64,000 nt of DNA from Methylophilus sp. (GCA_030696695.1 JAUYRP010000021.1:371529-435528); one strand, 5' to 3'. Numbered from the stretch's first letter, positions 25,649 through 33,915 are shown. Made by a program: numbers and translations. The notes: generated by a model not told the origin, from the letters alone.

Positions 25649-25686
25649 TTCCGATAGATATATCTATCGGAAAGACGCCTTTTTTG
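25641..25686 (+). terminator. Regulated leader terminator before the nitrite channel gene
   Basis: A perfect 40-bp inverted repeat (AGGCGTCTTTCCGATAGATA and its exact complement, 25641-25680) is followed by a T-rich tract. It lies inside the leader, about 50 bp before the coding sequence, so it acts as an attenuator rather than a gene end. Confidence 0.92.
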
Positions 25687-25736
25687 CTTTTTGAAATGCC
25701 TATTTTATAAATCATCAAGAAAGTGCAAGGTAACAA

Positions 25737-26546
25737 ATGTCTTATTTAGCCCCATCAGAATTTGTATCCAAAATGGTAGATGCTGGTGAATCAAAAATTT
25801 ATATGTCTACACGCGACACCGTCATACGTGCTTATATGGCGGGTGCCATCTTGGCATTGGCAGCCGTATTTGCAGTTAGTATTGCAATAGCGACTGAGTC
25901 TCATTTTGTAGGTTCTCTTTGTTTCCCCGTTGGGTTTTCTATGCTGTATCTTATGGGGTTTGATTTGTTAACGGGCGTCTTTGTGTTAACGCCGTTAGCT
26001 TGGTTAGATAAACGCCCAGGTGTTACTTGGAAACAAATCCTGAGAAATTGGGGTTGGGTATTTTTAGGCAACTTTGCTGGCGCATTAACAGTTGCAGCAA
26101 TGATGTCGTTTATTTTTACCTATGGCTATAACGCAGACGGTGGTGCCATTGCGACTAAAGTTGCTGGCATTGGTGAAGCACGTACCTTGGGTTACGCCAA
26201 ATATGGCATGGACGGTTGGATAACCATTTTTATTCGTGGCATGTTGTGTAACTGGATGGTATCCATGGGTGTCGTCGGCGCCATGATTTCAACGACGGTC
26301 AGTGGCAAAGTGATTGCCATGTGGATGCCAATTTTCCTCTTCTTTTTTATGGGCTTTGAGCACTCAGTGGTGAACATGTTCTTGTTCCCTTTTGGTTTGA
26401 TTATGGGTGGTAATTTTTCAATTGCTGATTACTTTATTTGGAACGAAATTCCAACTGCTTTAGGTAATTTGGTAGGTGGTTTAGCCTTTACAGGTTTAAC
26501 ACTTTACACAACTCATATGAGAACAAAAGCCAAACGTACGCTGTAA
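25737..26546 (+). CDS. nirC: FNT-family formate/nitrite channel, NirC-like
   Basis: A 269-residue inner-membrane protein with six hydrophobic segments of the formate/nitrite transporter fold, which forms pentameric aquaporin-like channels. Family marks are RAYMAGAILALAAVFAVS, FPVGFSMLYLMGFDLLTGVF, RGMLCNWMVSMGVV and FMGFEHSVVNMFLFPFGL (central His). Its control by a nitrate-responsive leader and its place in the assimilation island argue for nitrite rather than formate. It is followed by a strong hairpin at 26561 and then cyanase. Confidence 0.87.
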   Translation: MSYLAPSEFVSKMVDAGESKIYMSTRDTVIRAYMAGAILALAAVFAVSIAIATESHFVGSLCFPVGFSMLYLMGFDLLTGVFVLTPLAWLDKRPGVTWKQILRNWGWVFLGNFAGALTVAAMMSFIFTYGYNADGGAIATKVAGIGEARTLGYAKYGMDGWITIFIRGMLCNWMVSMGVVGAMISTTVSGKVIAMWMPIFLFFFMGFEHSVVNMFLFPFGLIMGGNFSIADYFIWNEIPTALGNLVGGLAFTGLTLYTTHMRTKAKRTL

Positions 26547-26560
26547 CTCAATCAACCCAA

Positions 26561-26589
26561 CGCCTCAGCCATCATGGCTGAGGCGGTCT
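26561..26589 (+). terminator. Hairpin between the nitrite channel gene and cynS
   Basis: CGCCTCAGCCAT-C-ATGGCTGAGGCG is a perfect 12-bp-arm inverted repeat followed by a short GTCTTTT. The T tract is weak, so it may be a partial terminator that lowers, rather than stops, expression of cynS. Confidence 0.7.
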
Positions 26590-26626
26590 TTTAAACGCTT
26601 TATACCATCATCACCAGGAGTAAACC

Positions 26627-27070
26627 ATGACACGCAATGAAGTCACCGAATTAATTATTACGCAAAAACTTCAATTAAATCTGACTTGGAAGCAATTAGC
26701 AGACGCGATTGGACTGAGTAAAGAGTGGACGACTGCCGCGCTTATGGGGCAAATGACGCTCAGTGCGGAGCAAGCCAGCACCATTGGTGGCATGCTACAA
26801 CTACCGCCAGAAGCCATCACACAATTACAAGTGGTACCTTACAAAGGCTCATTGCCAACGGCCGTGCCTACCGACCCACTGATTTACCGTTTTTACGAGC
26901 TGATCAGCGTTTACGGTACCACGTTCAAAGCGCTCATTCACGAAGAATTTGGCGATGGCATTATGAGCGCGATTGATTTTAATATGGACATAAAACGTGA
27001 ACCAGACCCGAAAGGTGACCGTGTTAATATCACCATGAGCGGTAAGTTCTTGCCTTATAAAACGTATTAA
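26627..27070 (+). CDS. cynS: Cyanate hydratase (cyanase)
   Basis: A 147-residue enzyme that converts cyanate and bicarbonate to ammonia and CO2. The N-terminal helical domain (LTWKQLADAIGLSKEW) is followed by the conserved C-terminal dimer domain. The catalytic triad matches E. coli Arg96, Glu99 and Ser122 as Arg88 and Glu91 in LIYRFYELI and Ser114 in GDGIMSAIDF. Length is normal (E. coli 156). Its place between a nitrite channel and a nitrate-type importer suggests that cyanate is another nitrogen source, and that the ABC system downstream might also carry cyanate. Confidence 0.95.
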   Translation: MTRNEVTELIITQKLQLNLTWKQLADAIGLSKEWTTAALMGQMTLSAEQASTIGGMLQLPPEAITQLQVVPYKGSLPTAVPTDPLIYRFYELISVYGTTFKALIHEEFGDGIMSAIDFNMDIKREPDPKGDRVNITMSGKFLPYKTY

Positions 27071-27102
27071 TTCATTGTTAATTTATAAACAAACGTCACC
27101 CC

Positions 27103-28953
27103 ATGCAAACACAATTGGTTGTCGATTATGGCGCCTGCTCAGAGGCAGGACGCAAGCCCGTCAATCAAGATGCTGAAGGTGGACTGATACCAGCAGCGCC
27201 TACCCTTAGTAGCAAAGGCGTTGCATTTGCTATTGCAGATGGTATTAGTAGCAGTGATGTCAGCGATCAAGCCAGTCGAATAGCCATCACCCGTTTTTTA
27301 GATGACTATTACCACACACCTATCGAATGGTCGGTCAAATCATCGGTGCAACATGTGTTGCTAGCGATTAACTCATGGCTAAATGCGCAGACTTTTCGCA
27401 GTCCGCATCGTTTTGATAAAAACAGAGGGTTTGTGTGCACATTCAGTGCGCTCGTGATTAAGTCGCGCATGGTGCATATTTTTCACTTGGGTGATACCCG
27501 TATTTACCGTGTCAGAGCATCAAATCTTGCAAAACTGACTGAGGACCATCGCTTTTGGGGCGAGGACAACAAAAGTTATTTGGCACGTGCATTGGGCATG
27601 AGCCCCCACCTAGACATTGACTACAGCAGCCATGCCGTTGAAGTGGGAGATACCTATCTTCTGATGTCGGATGGCGTCTATGAACATCTGCAAGCTCACG
27701 AAATGTTAGTCAGCTTGCAAAGCACGCTCAACTTAAATGACCTCTGCAAACATTGGGTTGATTTAGCCCACCAACGCGGTAGCACCGATAATTTAACAGT
27801 GTCGGCAATTCGTGTACTTGCACTGGGCGAGCACGATGTAGATTCGTTATACCAAGAAATGTTGGCATTGCCGTTTGCCCCAAGCTTAGAAGAGGGGAAA
27901 GTATTGGATGGCTATTACCTATTGCGTGCATTGCACCATAGCCATCGCAGCCATGTGTATCTCGCCCGCGATGAAGCGACTGGCACACAAGTCGTTCTTA
28001 AATTCCCGGCCACAGATTTATCTTCCACGCCAGAAGCGTTGCAACGCTTTTATCTGGAGGAGTGGATTGCAAAGCGGATTAATCATAGGAGCGTACTTCG
28101 ACCTTTTATCAGCCAAAGGCAACGCCAGTTTTTATATAGTGCAATGCACTATGTGCCCGGTCAAACCCTGCAGCAATGGATGTTTGACCATCCCAATCCG
28201 CCCTTAGAAAAAGTGCGTCACATCGTGACGCAAATTGCAAACGCGCTCGAAGCATTTCATCGACTTGAAATGGTCTATCAGGACTTGCAACCTCAAAATA
28301 TCATCATTGATGAAGATGACAACATCACCATCATAGACTTTGGGGCCGTGAGTGTGGCTGGTTTAGCAGAAATGTACGCACAAACTGAAGAGACGCATCT
28401 TGTGGGCACCATTCAATATGCAGCACCAGAGCTTTTTATTGGAGACCTAGCCACTGCACAATCCGATATATTCGCGCTGGGTGCGATCACTTATCAATTA
28501 CTGACAGGTCGGTTGCCTTATGGCACGGAGGTCAGCAAAGTTAAGCACGGCCGTGATCAATCGCAACTTTATTACCGGGAAATCCGCTATGAACAACCTG
28601 GCTTTCCAGCTTGGGTCGATGACACCATCGCGCGCGCAGTGCATCCCCTTCCTGAGAAGCGCTATGCATTGCCATCCGAGTTTGCGTTTGACCTGCGAAA
28701 ACCCAATCCAATCTTTCTCAAAATTAGGCGCACCGCACTTATTGAGCGTAATCCATTGGCATTTTGGAAAGGCTTATCCCTTTTACTGGTATTTGTCATT
28801 CTATTGATGGCAAATACCTTGGTGATTAACAACCAAAACACATGCGCCAAATTTGAGCAAGCAGCACAAAAGGAGTGCATCGCATTTATGAAAAACATGG
28901 ATGGAAATGTGAAGTCTACCAAAGAAAGTAGAAAAAATTATATAAAACAATAG
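27103..28953 (+). CDS. Bifunctional PP2C-type phosphatase / Ser-Thr protein kinase
   Basis: A fusion protein of 616 residues. Residues about 1-245 are a PP2C-family phosphatase with the metal-binding Asp motifs intact: RKPVNQDAEGG, FAIADGIS, HLGDTRIYR, LLMSDGVYEHL and GSTDNLTV. Residues about 268-520 are a Hanks-type kinase with VVLKFP (Lys), YQDLQPQNIIID (in place of HRD), IIDFGAVS and GTIQYAAPEL. The glycine loop is poorly conserved. A single membrane segment (LLLVFVILLMANTLVI) near residue 560 leaves a short periplasmic tail. Such fusions recur in nitrate assimilation clusters of Pseudomonas and relatives; their target is not established. Confidence 0.92.
   Translation: MQTQLVVDYGACSEAGRKPVNQDAEGGLIPAAPTLSSKGVAFAIADGISSSDVSDQASRIAITRFLDDYYHTPIEWSVKSSVQHVLLAINSWLNAQTFRSPHRFDKNRGFVCTFSALVIKSRMVHIFHLGDTRIYRVRASNLAKLTEDHRFWGEDNKSYLARALGMSPHLDIDYSSHAVEVGDTYLLMSDGVYEHLQAHEMLVSLQSTLNLNDLCKHWVDLAHQRGSTDNLTVSAIRVLALGEHDVDSLYQEMLALPFAPSLEEGKVLDGYYLLRALHHSHRSHVYLARDEATGTQVVLKFPATDLSSTPEALQRFYLEEWIAKRINHRSVLRPFISQRQRQFLYSAMHYVPGQTLQQWMFDHPNPPLEKVRHIVTQIANALEAFHRLEMVYQDLQPQNIIIDEDDNITIIDFGAVSVAGLAEMYAQTEETHLVGTIQYAAPELFIGDLATAQSDIFALGAITYQLLTGRLPYGTEVSKVKHGRDQSQLYYREIRYEQPGFPAWVDDTIARAVHPLPEKRYALPSEFAFDLRKPNPIFLKIRRTALIERNPLAFWKGLSLLLVFVILLMANTLVINNQNTCAKFEQAAQKECIAFMKNMDGNVKSTKESRKNYIKQ
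28864..28878. promoter_or_regulatory. NtrC-like enhancer site inside the 3' end of the kinase gene
   Basis: GCAC-AAAAGGA-GTGC has the half-sites and N7 spacing of NtrC enhancers and lies about 110 bp upstream of the sigma-54 promoter at 28974. It is within coding sequence, so part of the match may be chance. Confidence 0.45.
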
Positions 28954-28973
28954 GTTAAAACAAAACTCCATGC

Positions 28974-28989
28974 TGGCATGCATGTTGCT
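28974..28989 (+). promoter_or_regulatory. Sigma-54 promoter of the nitrate ABC importer operon
   Basis: TGGCATGCATGTTGCT matches TGGCACG-N4-TTGCW at all but one fixed position. It lies 21 bp after the kinase gene stop. The leader from about 29001 to 29171 carries the ANTAR hairpins and terminator described separately. Confidence 0.82.
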
Positions 28990-29007
28990 ACAGCAAAATT
29001 AAGATTA

Positions 29008-29093
29008 CATTGTGGGCATTCCAACGAAGGTGGTTCGCAATGATTGAATTAATGCTTCACTAAACCTTAGAAATGCATTGGACAAAGGCGTCC
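29008..29093 (+). promoter_or_regulatory. ANTAR-target dual-hairpin leader (P1 and P2) of the nitrate importer operon
   Basis: P1 (29008-29042) has the outer stem CATTGTG/CGCAATG and the hexaloop AACGAA at 29023-29028 closed by CC/GG; the middle of the stem pairs poorly. P2 (29080-29093) is GGAC-AAAGGC-GTCC with hexaloop AAAGGC. P2 carries the same ACAAAGGCGT core as the leader at 25635 and overlaps the first 8 bases of the terminator 5' arm. Both loops have A at position 1 and G at position 4. Confidence 0.78.
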
Positions 29094-29137
29094 TGAGTTG
29101 AGACAGAATTAGTCTCAACTCAGGACGCCTTTTTTTA
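29086..29137 (+). terminator. Regulated leader terminator before the nitrate importer operon
   Basis: A perfect 19-bp stem (AGGCGTCCTGAGTTGAGAC with its complement, 29086-29104 and 29112-29130) with a 7-nt loop is followed by seven T. Its stem sequence differs from that at 25641 except for the first seven bases, which are the part shared with hairpin P2. That is the pattern expected if P2 is under selection. Confidence 0.93.
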
Positions 29138-29170
29138 TTTTCCACATCTCACTATTTAAAGGATGTTTTT

Positions 29171-30478
29171 ATGAGTACTGAAAAAATTAACAATACTGAA
29201 ACCAACTCGACTAATAACGTGACTAGTGAAGCCATGCCCGAGAGTTTAAGTCGTCGTGGTTTTATCAAAATGGCTAGCATATCTGCTGCCGCAACACTAT
29301 TTTCGGGAGTAAGTCCTGGCTTACGCAGTTCTGCTTGGGCAGCGGGTAGCGATGAGCCTGAGATCAAAGAAGTCAAAATCGGCTTTATCCCTCTCACTGA
29401 CTGTGCACCGATTATTGTGGCAGCCGAAATGGGATTTGATAAAAAATATGGCATCAAAATCACCCCATCCAAAGAAGCCTCATGGGCAGGCGTGCGTGAC
29501 AAGCTCATCAATGGCGAATTGCATGCTTCACATGTGCTCTACGGCATGATGTATGGCTCAACAATGGGTATTGGTGGCAAGCAAAAAGATATGGCTGTAT
29601 TGATGAGCCTGAATAACAATGGACAGGCCATTACTTTGTCAAACTTGTTAAAAGACAAAGGCGTAACCAGTGGTGCGACACTCAAACGTCTGATTGATAA
29701 CGAAAACCGCGATTTTACTTTTGCACAAACCTTCCCCACTGGGACGCATGCGATGTGGCTGTACTACTGGTTAGCCACTTACGGCATCAACGCGATGAAA
29801 GATGTAAAAACCATTGTGGTGCCACCACCCCAAATGGTCGCAAATATGCGTATTGGCAATATGGATGGCTTCTGCGTAGGTGAACCTTGGGGAGCTCGCG
29901 CAATTTATGACAAAGTCGGCTTTACTGCAACTACAACACAAGACATTTGGACCGACCACCCCGAAAAAGTATTGGGTTGTACCGCAGAGTTTGTGGAAAA
30001 AAATCCGAATACCGCATTGGCCATGACCAAAGCGATTTTAGAGGCATGTCGTTATATCGATGCCACCGCCAACCGCGCCCCAGTCGCCAAACTCATCTCC
30101 GGCAAAGCGTATGTAAATGCCCCAGAAGAAGTCATTGCCGGCCGCTTTGTAGGTGACTATGACAACGGCATTGGTAAAAAATGGAAAGATCCGAATTACA
30201 TGAAGTTCTTCAATGATGGCAAGGTAAACTTCCCTTACTTATCCGATGGAATGTGGTTCCTCACACAACACAAGCGTTGGGGCTTGCTCAAATCAGACCC
30301 AGATTACTTAGCGATTGCTAAAAAGGTAAACCGTATTGATGTGTATACAGAGGCTGCAAAATCATTAGGTATTAGTGTACCTACCGACCCAATGCGTTCT
30401 AGCAAACTGATTGATGGCGTTGTGTGGGACGGTTCAAACCCAGCTGCCTACGCTAACGGCTTCAAAGTCAAAGCTTAA
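29171..30478 (+). CDS. nrtA: Nitrate ABC transporter substrate-binding protein (NrtA/NasF family)
   Basis: A 435-residue periplasmic binding protein with a Tat signal: SRRGFIKMASISAAATLFSG, then an AxA-like cleavage site near SSAWAAG. The mature part has the NrtA/CynA core VKIGFIPLTDCAPIIVAAEM, LHASHVLYGMMYG, and WIYYWLATYG-like MWLYYWLATYGIN. NrtA proteins bind nitrate or nitrite; the closely related CynA binds cyanate. Regulation by a nitrate-type leader favours nitrate, but cynS nearby keeps cyanate open. It is the first gene of nrtA-nrtB-nrtD. Confidence 0.88.
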   Translation: MSTEKINNTETNSTNNVTSEAMPESLSRRGFIKMASISAAATLFSGVSPGLRSSAWAAGSDEPEIKEVKIGFIPLTDCAPIIVAAEMGFDKKYGIKITPSKEASWAGVRDKLINGELHASHVLYGMMYGSTMGIGGKQKDMAVLMSLNNNGQAITLSNLLKDKGVTSGATLKRLIDNENRDFTFAQTFPTGTHAMWLYYWLATYGINAMKDVKTIVVPPPQMVANMRIGNMDGFCVGEPWGARAIYDKVGFTATTTQDIWTDHPEKVLGCTAEFVEKNPNTALAMTKAILEACRYIDATANRAPVAKLISGKAYVNAPEEVIAGRFVGDYDNGIGKKWKDPNYMKFFNDGKVNFPYLSDGMWFLTQHKRWGLLKSDPDYLAIAKKVNRIDVYTEAAKSLGISVPTDPMRSSKLIDGVVWDGSNPAAYANGFKVKA

Positions 30479-30501
30479 TCAGATCATCAAGGAGAACACA
30501 G

Positions 30502-31479
30502 ATGACTGCTCTGACTATTAAGAATATCGCCACGCTCAAAGGGGGTATTGCGCATGCCCCCGGCGATACCCCTACATCTTCACCCGAAAGTATGGATAGC
30601 TCCATGGATAACCACGTATCCGAAAAGGTCACTTTAGTGGCTGCTAATACAGACAACATGGCACAAATATCTACAGTTGCATCCACAAAAAAACCGAATG
30701 TGGCTTTGCAAATGCTTCGTCAGTTCTTTGCATGGGTGATTCCACCCATCATGGGTATTTTACTGATGCTTGCGGTTTGGTCACTTATTTCGTATCAATC
30801 GCAAGGTCTACCCGGCCCGATTGCTACTTTTAAAGCGGCGACCATCTTGTTTAGTGACCCGTTCTACATCAATAATCCAAATGATGTAGGCATTGGCTGG
30901 AACATTCTAAACTCACTGCAACGCGTTGCCACTGGCTTTGGCATGGCGGCACTGGTAGGTATTCCGCTGGGCTTTATTATCGGCCGTTATGAGTTTATGT
31001 CGCGGATGACGGCACCGATTATCAGCTTACTCAAACCGGTATCGCCGTTGGCTTGGTTGCCGATTGGCTTGCTAGTGTTCAAAGCTGCCAACCCTGCTGC
31101 AATTTGGGTCATTTTCATCTCTGCCATTTGGCCAATGATTATTAACACCGCTGTGGGTGTGAGTAAAGTGCCACAAGACTATATGAATGTGGCCAAGGTG
31201 CTTAACTTATCCGAGTGGAAAATCGTCACCAAAATCCTGTTTCCATATGTGCTGCCCTACATGATGACTGGTGTGCGTCTCTCAATAGGTGTGGCTTGGT
31301 TGGTGATTGTAGCGGCCGAAATGCTCACTGGTGGTGTTGGCATTGGCTTCTGGGTATGGGATGAGTGGAACAACCTCAACGTGGAACACATCATCATTGC
31401 GATTGTAATTGTCGGCGTGGTGGGCTTGCTATTGGAGCAAGGCCTTACCCTGTTAGCAAAACGTTTTAGTTACGAATAA
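30502..31479 (+). CDS. nrtB: Nitrate ABC transporter permease
   Basis: A 325-residue inner-membrane permease of the NrtB/SsuC/TauC family. A polar N-terminal stretch of about 70 residues precedes six or seven hydrophobic segments. Family blocks are LQRVATGFGMAALVGIPLGFI (cut to its core RVATGFGMAALVGIPLGF), PVSPLAWLPIGLLVFK and the ATPase-contact loop around DYMNVAKVLNLSEWKIV. It starts 24 bp after nrtA with a GGAG ribosome site. A single permease gene suggests a homodimeric channel. Confidence 0.9.
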   Translation: MTALTIKNIATLKGGIAHAPGDTPTSSPESMDSSMDNHVSEKVTLVAANTDNMAQISTVASTKKPNVALQMLRQFFAWVIPPIMGILLMLAVWSLISYQSQGLPGPIATFKAATILFSDPFYINNPNDVGIGWNILNSLQRVATGFGMAALVGIPLGFIIGRYEFMSRMTAPIISLLKPVSPLAWLPIGLLVFKAANPAAIWVIFISAIWPMIINTAVGVSKVPQDYMNVAKVLNLSEWKIVTKILFPYVLPYMMTGVRLSIGVAWLVIVAAEMLTGGVGIGFWVWDEWNNLNVEHIIIAIVIVGVVGLLLEQGLTLLAKRFSYE

Positions 31480-31503
31480 GCACGGATTTAAGGGAGAAAC
31501 ATC

Positions 31504-32310
31504 ATGGAAAGAAAGTTACAGGAAAAATATGTGCAGCTTGAAAACGTGGACATGACTTTCGTAACCAAAAAAGGTACCTTCGATGCGCTCAAAGGGATCA
31601 ATCTGAACATCAAAGAAGGTGAATTTATTTCGATCATCGGCCACTCAGGCTGTGGAAAATCCACGGTATTAAACCTAATTTCTGGCTTACTTACCCCCAC
31701 CGCTGGCAACCTATTTTGTGCAGGCCGAGAAATTGCCAAACCAGGCCCTGAGCGCGCTGTGGTATTTCAAAACCACTCATTACTGCCATGGCTGACTTGC
31801 TACGAGAACGTGTATTTGGCAGTAGACCGCGTGTTTGGTGAGTCTGAAAGCAAAAGCCAGCTCGAGGCTCGAACTAAAGCTGCGCTTGAGTTAGTGGGCT
31901 TATCTCATGCCACAGAAAAACGTCCAAATGAAATCTCTGGTGGTATGAAGCAACGTGTAGGCATTGCAAGAGCCTTGGCGATGGAACCCAAAGTATTGCT
32001 TTTGGACGAGCCATTTGGGGCATTAGACGCATTAACGCGGGCAGGTCTGCAGGATGAGTTGATGAAAATCATGGCGAAATCAGGTTGCACTGCAGTGATG
32101 GTCACGCACGATGTGGATGAGGCGGTATTGCTTTCAGACAAAATTGTGATGATGACCAACGGCCCAGCAGCCACCATAGGCGAAGTGCTCACTGTGGATT
32201 TGGAGCGCCCAAGAAAGCGCTTGGAGTTAGCAGAAGACGCGCATTACAACCATTTGCGTAGTGAAGTGTTGAAGTTTTTATACGAACGCCACGCGAAAAA
32301 GGCGGCATAA
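31504..32310 (+). CDS. nrtD: Nitrate ABC transporter ATP-binding protein
   Basis: A 268-residue ABC ATPase. Walker A is GHSGCGKST, the Q-loop is VVFQNHSLLPWL, the signature is ISGGMKQRVGIARALAM, Walker B is VLLLDEPFGALD, and the switch His is in VTHDVDEA. It belongs to the nitrate/taurine/sulfonate subfamily and lacks the extra sensor domain fused in cyanobacterial NrtC, so it corresponds to NrtD or NasD. It powers the NrtAB importer encoded just upstream. Two hairpins follow the stop codon. Confidence 0.92.
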   Translation: MERKLQEKYVQLENVDMTFVTKKGTFDALKGINLNIKEGEFISIIGHSGCGKSTVLNLISGLLTPTAGNLFCAGREIAKPGPERAVVFQNHSLLPWLTCYENVYLAVDRVFGESESKSQLEARTKAALELVGLSHATEKRPNEISGGMKQRVGIARALAMEPKVLLLDEPFGALDALTRAGLQDELMKIMAKSGCTAVMVTHDVDEAVLLSDKIVMMTNGPAATIGEVLTVDLERPRKRLELAEDAHYNHLRSEVLKFLYERHAKKAA

Positions 32311-32315
32311 AAAAA

Positions 32316-32367
32316 GGGTCTGCGGCCAAATGGGAGTTTAGCCACAGACCCACGTACCGAAGTACGT
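32316..32367 (+). promoter_or_regulatory. Two hairpins between nrtD and the porin gene
   Basis: GGGTCTG (32316-32322) pairs with CAGACCC (32345-32351). Directly after it ACGTAC-CGAA-GTACGT (32352-32367) forms a second perfect stem. No T run follows, so they are more likely to be mRNA-stability or processing elements than a terminator. They would let porin mRNA be made in a different amount from the importer mRNA. Confidence 0.6.
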
Positions 32368-32398
32368 ATCACCCCATCTTGAGAAAAGGAGTAACAGA

Positions 32399-33838
32399 AT
32401 GAAAAGTAATACCAAGTTTAAGTTGAGTCAAGTTTCATTTGCAGTGTTATTGAGTTTTTCTGCAATGGCTAGCCCTGCCTTGGCAGAAGAAGAGGTTTTA
32501 CCAGAATACACATTTTTAGATGCGATTAAATCAGGCAAATCACTGAGTAGCATTCGCCCACGTTATGAGCATGTGGATCAAACTGGTTTTCAAGGCACTG
32601 CAGCCAACGCTCCTTCACTAAAGAATGCGCATGCGTTTACCACCAGAACATTGATAGGTTGGCAAACAGCTCCCTATAATAATTTTAGTTTTGCAGCGCA
32701 ATTGACCGATGTGCATGAGTTTAATGATGATTTTAATGATCGTCGTGAAAATCTACCAGAACATAACAACGGTACTGCAAACTCAAGCCCCAACAAGAGC
32801 CAATACCCCAACATTGTTGACCCAGGGTACACAGATTTTAATCAACTATTTGTAGATTGGTCTGGCATTAAAAACACCAAAATTCGCCTTGGCCGCCAAA
32901 TCGTCAATTTAGACAACGTGAGGTTTGTAGGCGATATTGCCTTCCGTCAGAACACACAAGTGTTTGATGGCATTAGCGTTGTAAATAAATCGCTGCCAGA
33001 CACTGAAATTTTCGCATCTCACTTTAGCAAAGTGCGTCAAGTTAACACCAAATTACGCGATGGTAATATTGATTTACTCAATGTGAAATATCGGTTTACC
33101 CCCACCGAGTCACTCACTGGCTATGGCTATTGGATTGATGCTGAGAACTTAAGCCAAAACAATGGCAACCCAGCAGCGATTGGTACTGCTGCACAAGGTG
33201 GTAACGGCCTTGGTGCAAGCAGTGACTTAGTGAAAACGGCTACCACTGATGCCAGTAGCAAAACATTTGGTATTCGCTTAGATGGCATTCACCCATTCAC
33301 CCCAAATTGGCGCGGACTGTATACGGCAGAATATGCCAAACAAGATGATTACAGAGGCGGCAGCAACTTGATTGACGCGCACTATTTTAAAGTGGGTGGG
33401 GGTGCGGCTTATAACGCATGGTCATTACGTGCGGACTTTGAAAAACTCTCCAGCAACGATGGCAAATATGGCTTCCAAGCACCTTTAGGTACTAACCACT
33501 TATTCCAGGGGTGGTCAGATCACTTTCTAGTCACCCCCCGTCAAGGCATGGAAGACTTTTTCATTACAGCGGCAGGCGCTATCGACAAATTCAAACTGTA
33601 TGCCGAATACCATGTGTTCAAGTCTGATGAGAAATTTCAGACCTTGGGCGGCCGTTTAGGTAACAAATACGGTACCGAGTTTGATGCCAGCGTGATGTAT
33701 CCATTTAATGACAATTTATGGGCCAAAGTGGAATACGCCAAATTTAACGAAAGTGATGTGTACGGTACAACCCTTCAAAATGCAGCACGTAAAGGGGATA
33801 AAGAAATTGTGTGGCTCACGACACAATTGAGCTTTTAA
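32399..33838 (+). CDS. Outer-membrane porin, alginate-export-like beta barrel
   Basis: A 479-residue protein with a signal peptide (about 1-29, ending ASPALAEE) and a beta-rich barrel ending in VWLTTQLSF with the C-terminal Phe of outer-membrane proteins. The stretches SIRPRYEHVDQTGFQ, TRTLIGWQTAP and RLGRQIVNLDNVRFVGDI suggest the alginate-export/OprD-like barrel group. Its place inside the nitrate island suggests passage of nitrate, nitrite or cyanate through the outer membrane. That role is inference from context. A GGAG ribosome site lies 5' of the ATG. Confidence 0.82.
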   Translation: MKSNTKFKLSQVSFAVLLSFSAMASPALAEEEVLPEYTFLDAIKSGKSLSSIRPRYEHVDQTGFQGTAANAPSLKNAHAFTTRTLIGWQTAPYNNFSFAAQLTDVHEFNDDFNDRRENLPEHNNGTANSSPNKSQYPNIVDPGYTDFNQLFVDWSGIKNTKIRLGRQIVNLDNVRFVGDIAFRQNTQVFDGISVVNKSLPDTEIFASHFSKVRQVNTKLRDGNIDLLNVKYRFTPTESLTGYGYWIDAENLSQNNGNPAAIGTAAQGGNGLGASSDLVKTATTDASSKTFGIRLDGIHPFTPNWRGLYTAEYAKQDDYRGGSNLIDAHYFKVGGGAAYNAWSLRADFEKLSSNDGKYGFQAPLGTNHLFQGWSDHFLVTPRQGMEDFFITAAGAIDKFKLYAEYHVFKSDEKFQTLGGRLGNKYGTEFDASVMYPFNDNLWAKVEYAKFNESDVYGTTLQNAARKGDKEIVWLTTQLSF

Positions 33839-33870
33839 GGTGTTGGATTAATGGCATAAGTTTGAGGAAT

Positions 33871-33911
33871 GCTGCATATGCATCAAGTTAGACTTGGTGC
33901 ATATGTACAGC
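33871..33911 (+). promoter_or_regulatory. Hairpin between the porin gene and nirB
   Basis: ATATGCATCAAG (33876-33887) pairs with CTTGGTGCATAT (33893-33904) with one G-U pair around a 5-nt loop, and GCTG/CAGC extends the base. The loop is not a hexaloop, so it does not fit the ANTAR rule. It precedes a terminator-like hairpin, giving the same hairpin-then-terminator order seen in the two regulated leaders. Confidence 0.6.
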
Positions 33912-33915
33912 AAAT

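Noticed and set aside
33876..33904. The porin-nirB hairpin as a third ANTAR target
   Set aside because: The loop is 5 nt and lacks the A1/G4 hexaloop pattern, so the ANTAR rule is not met.
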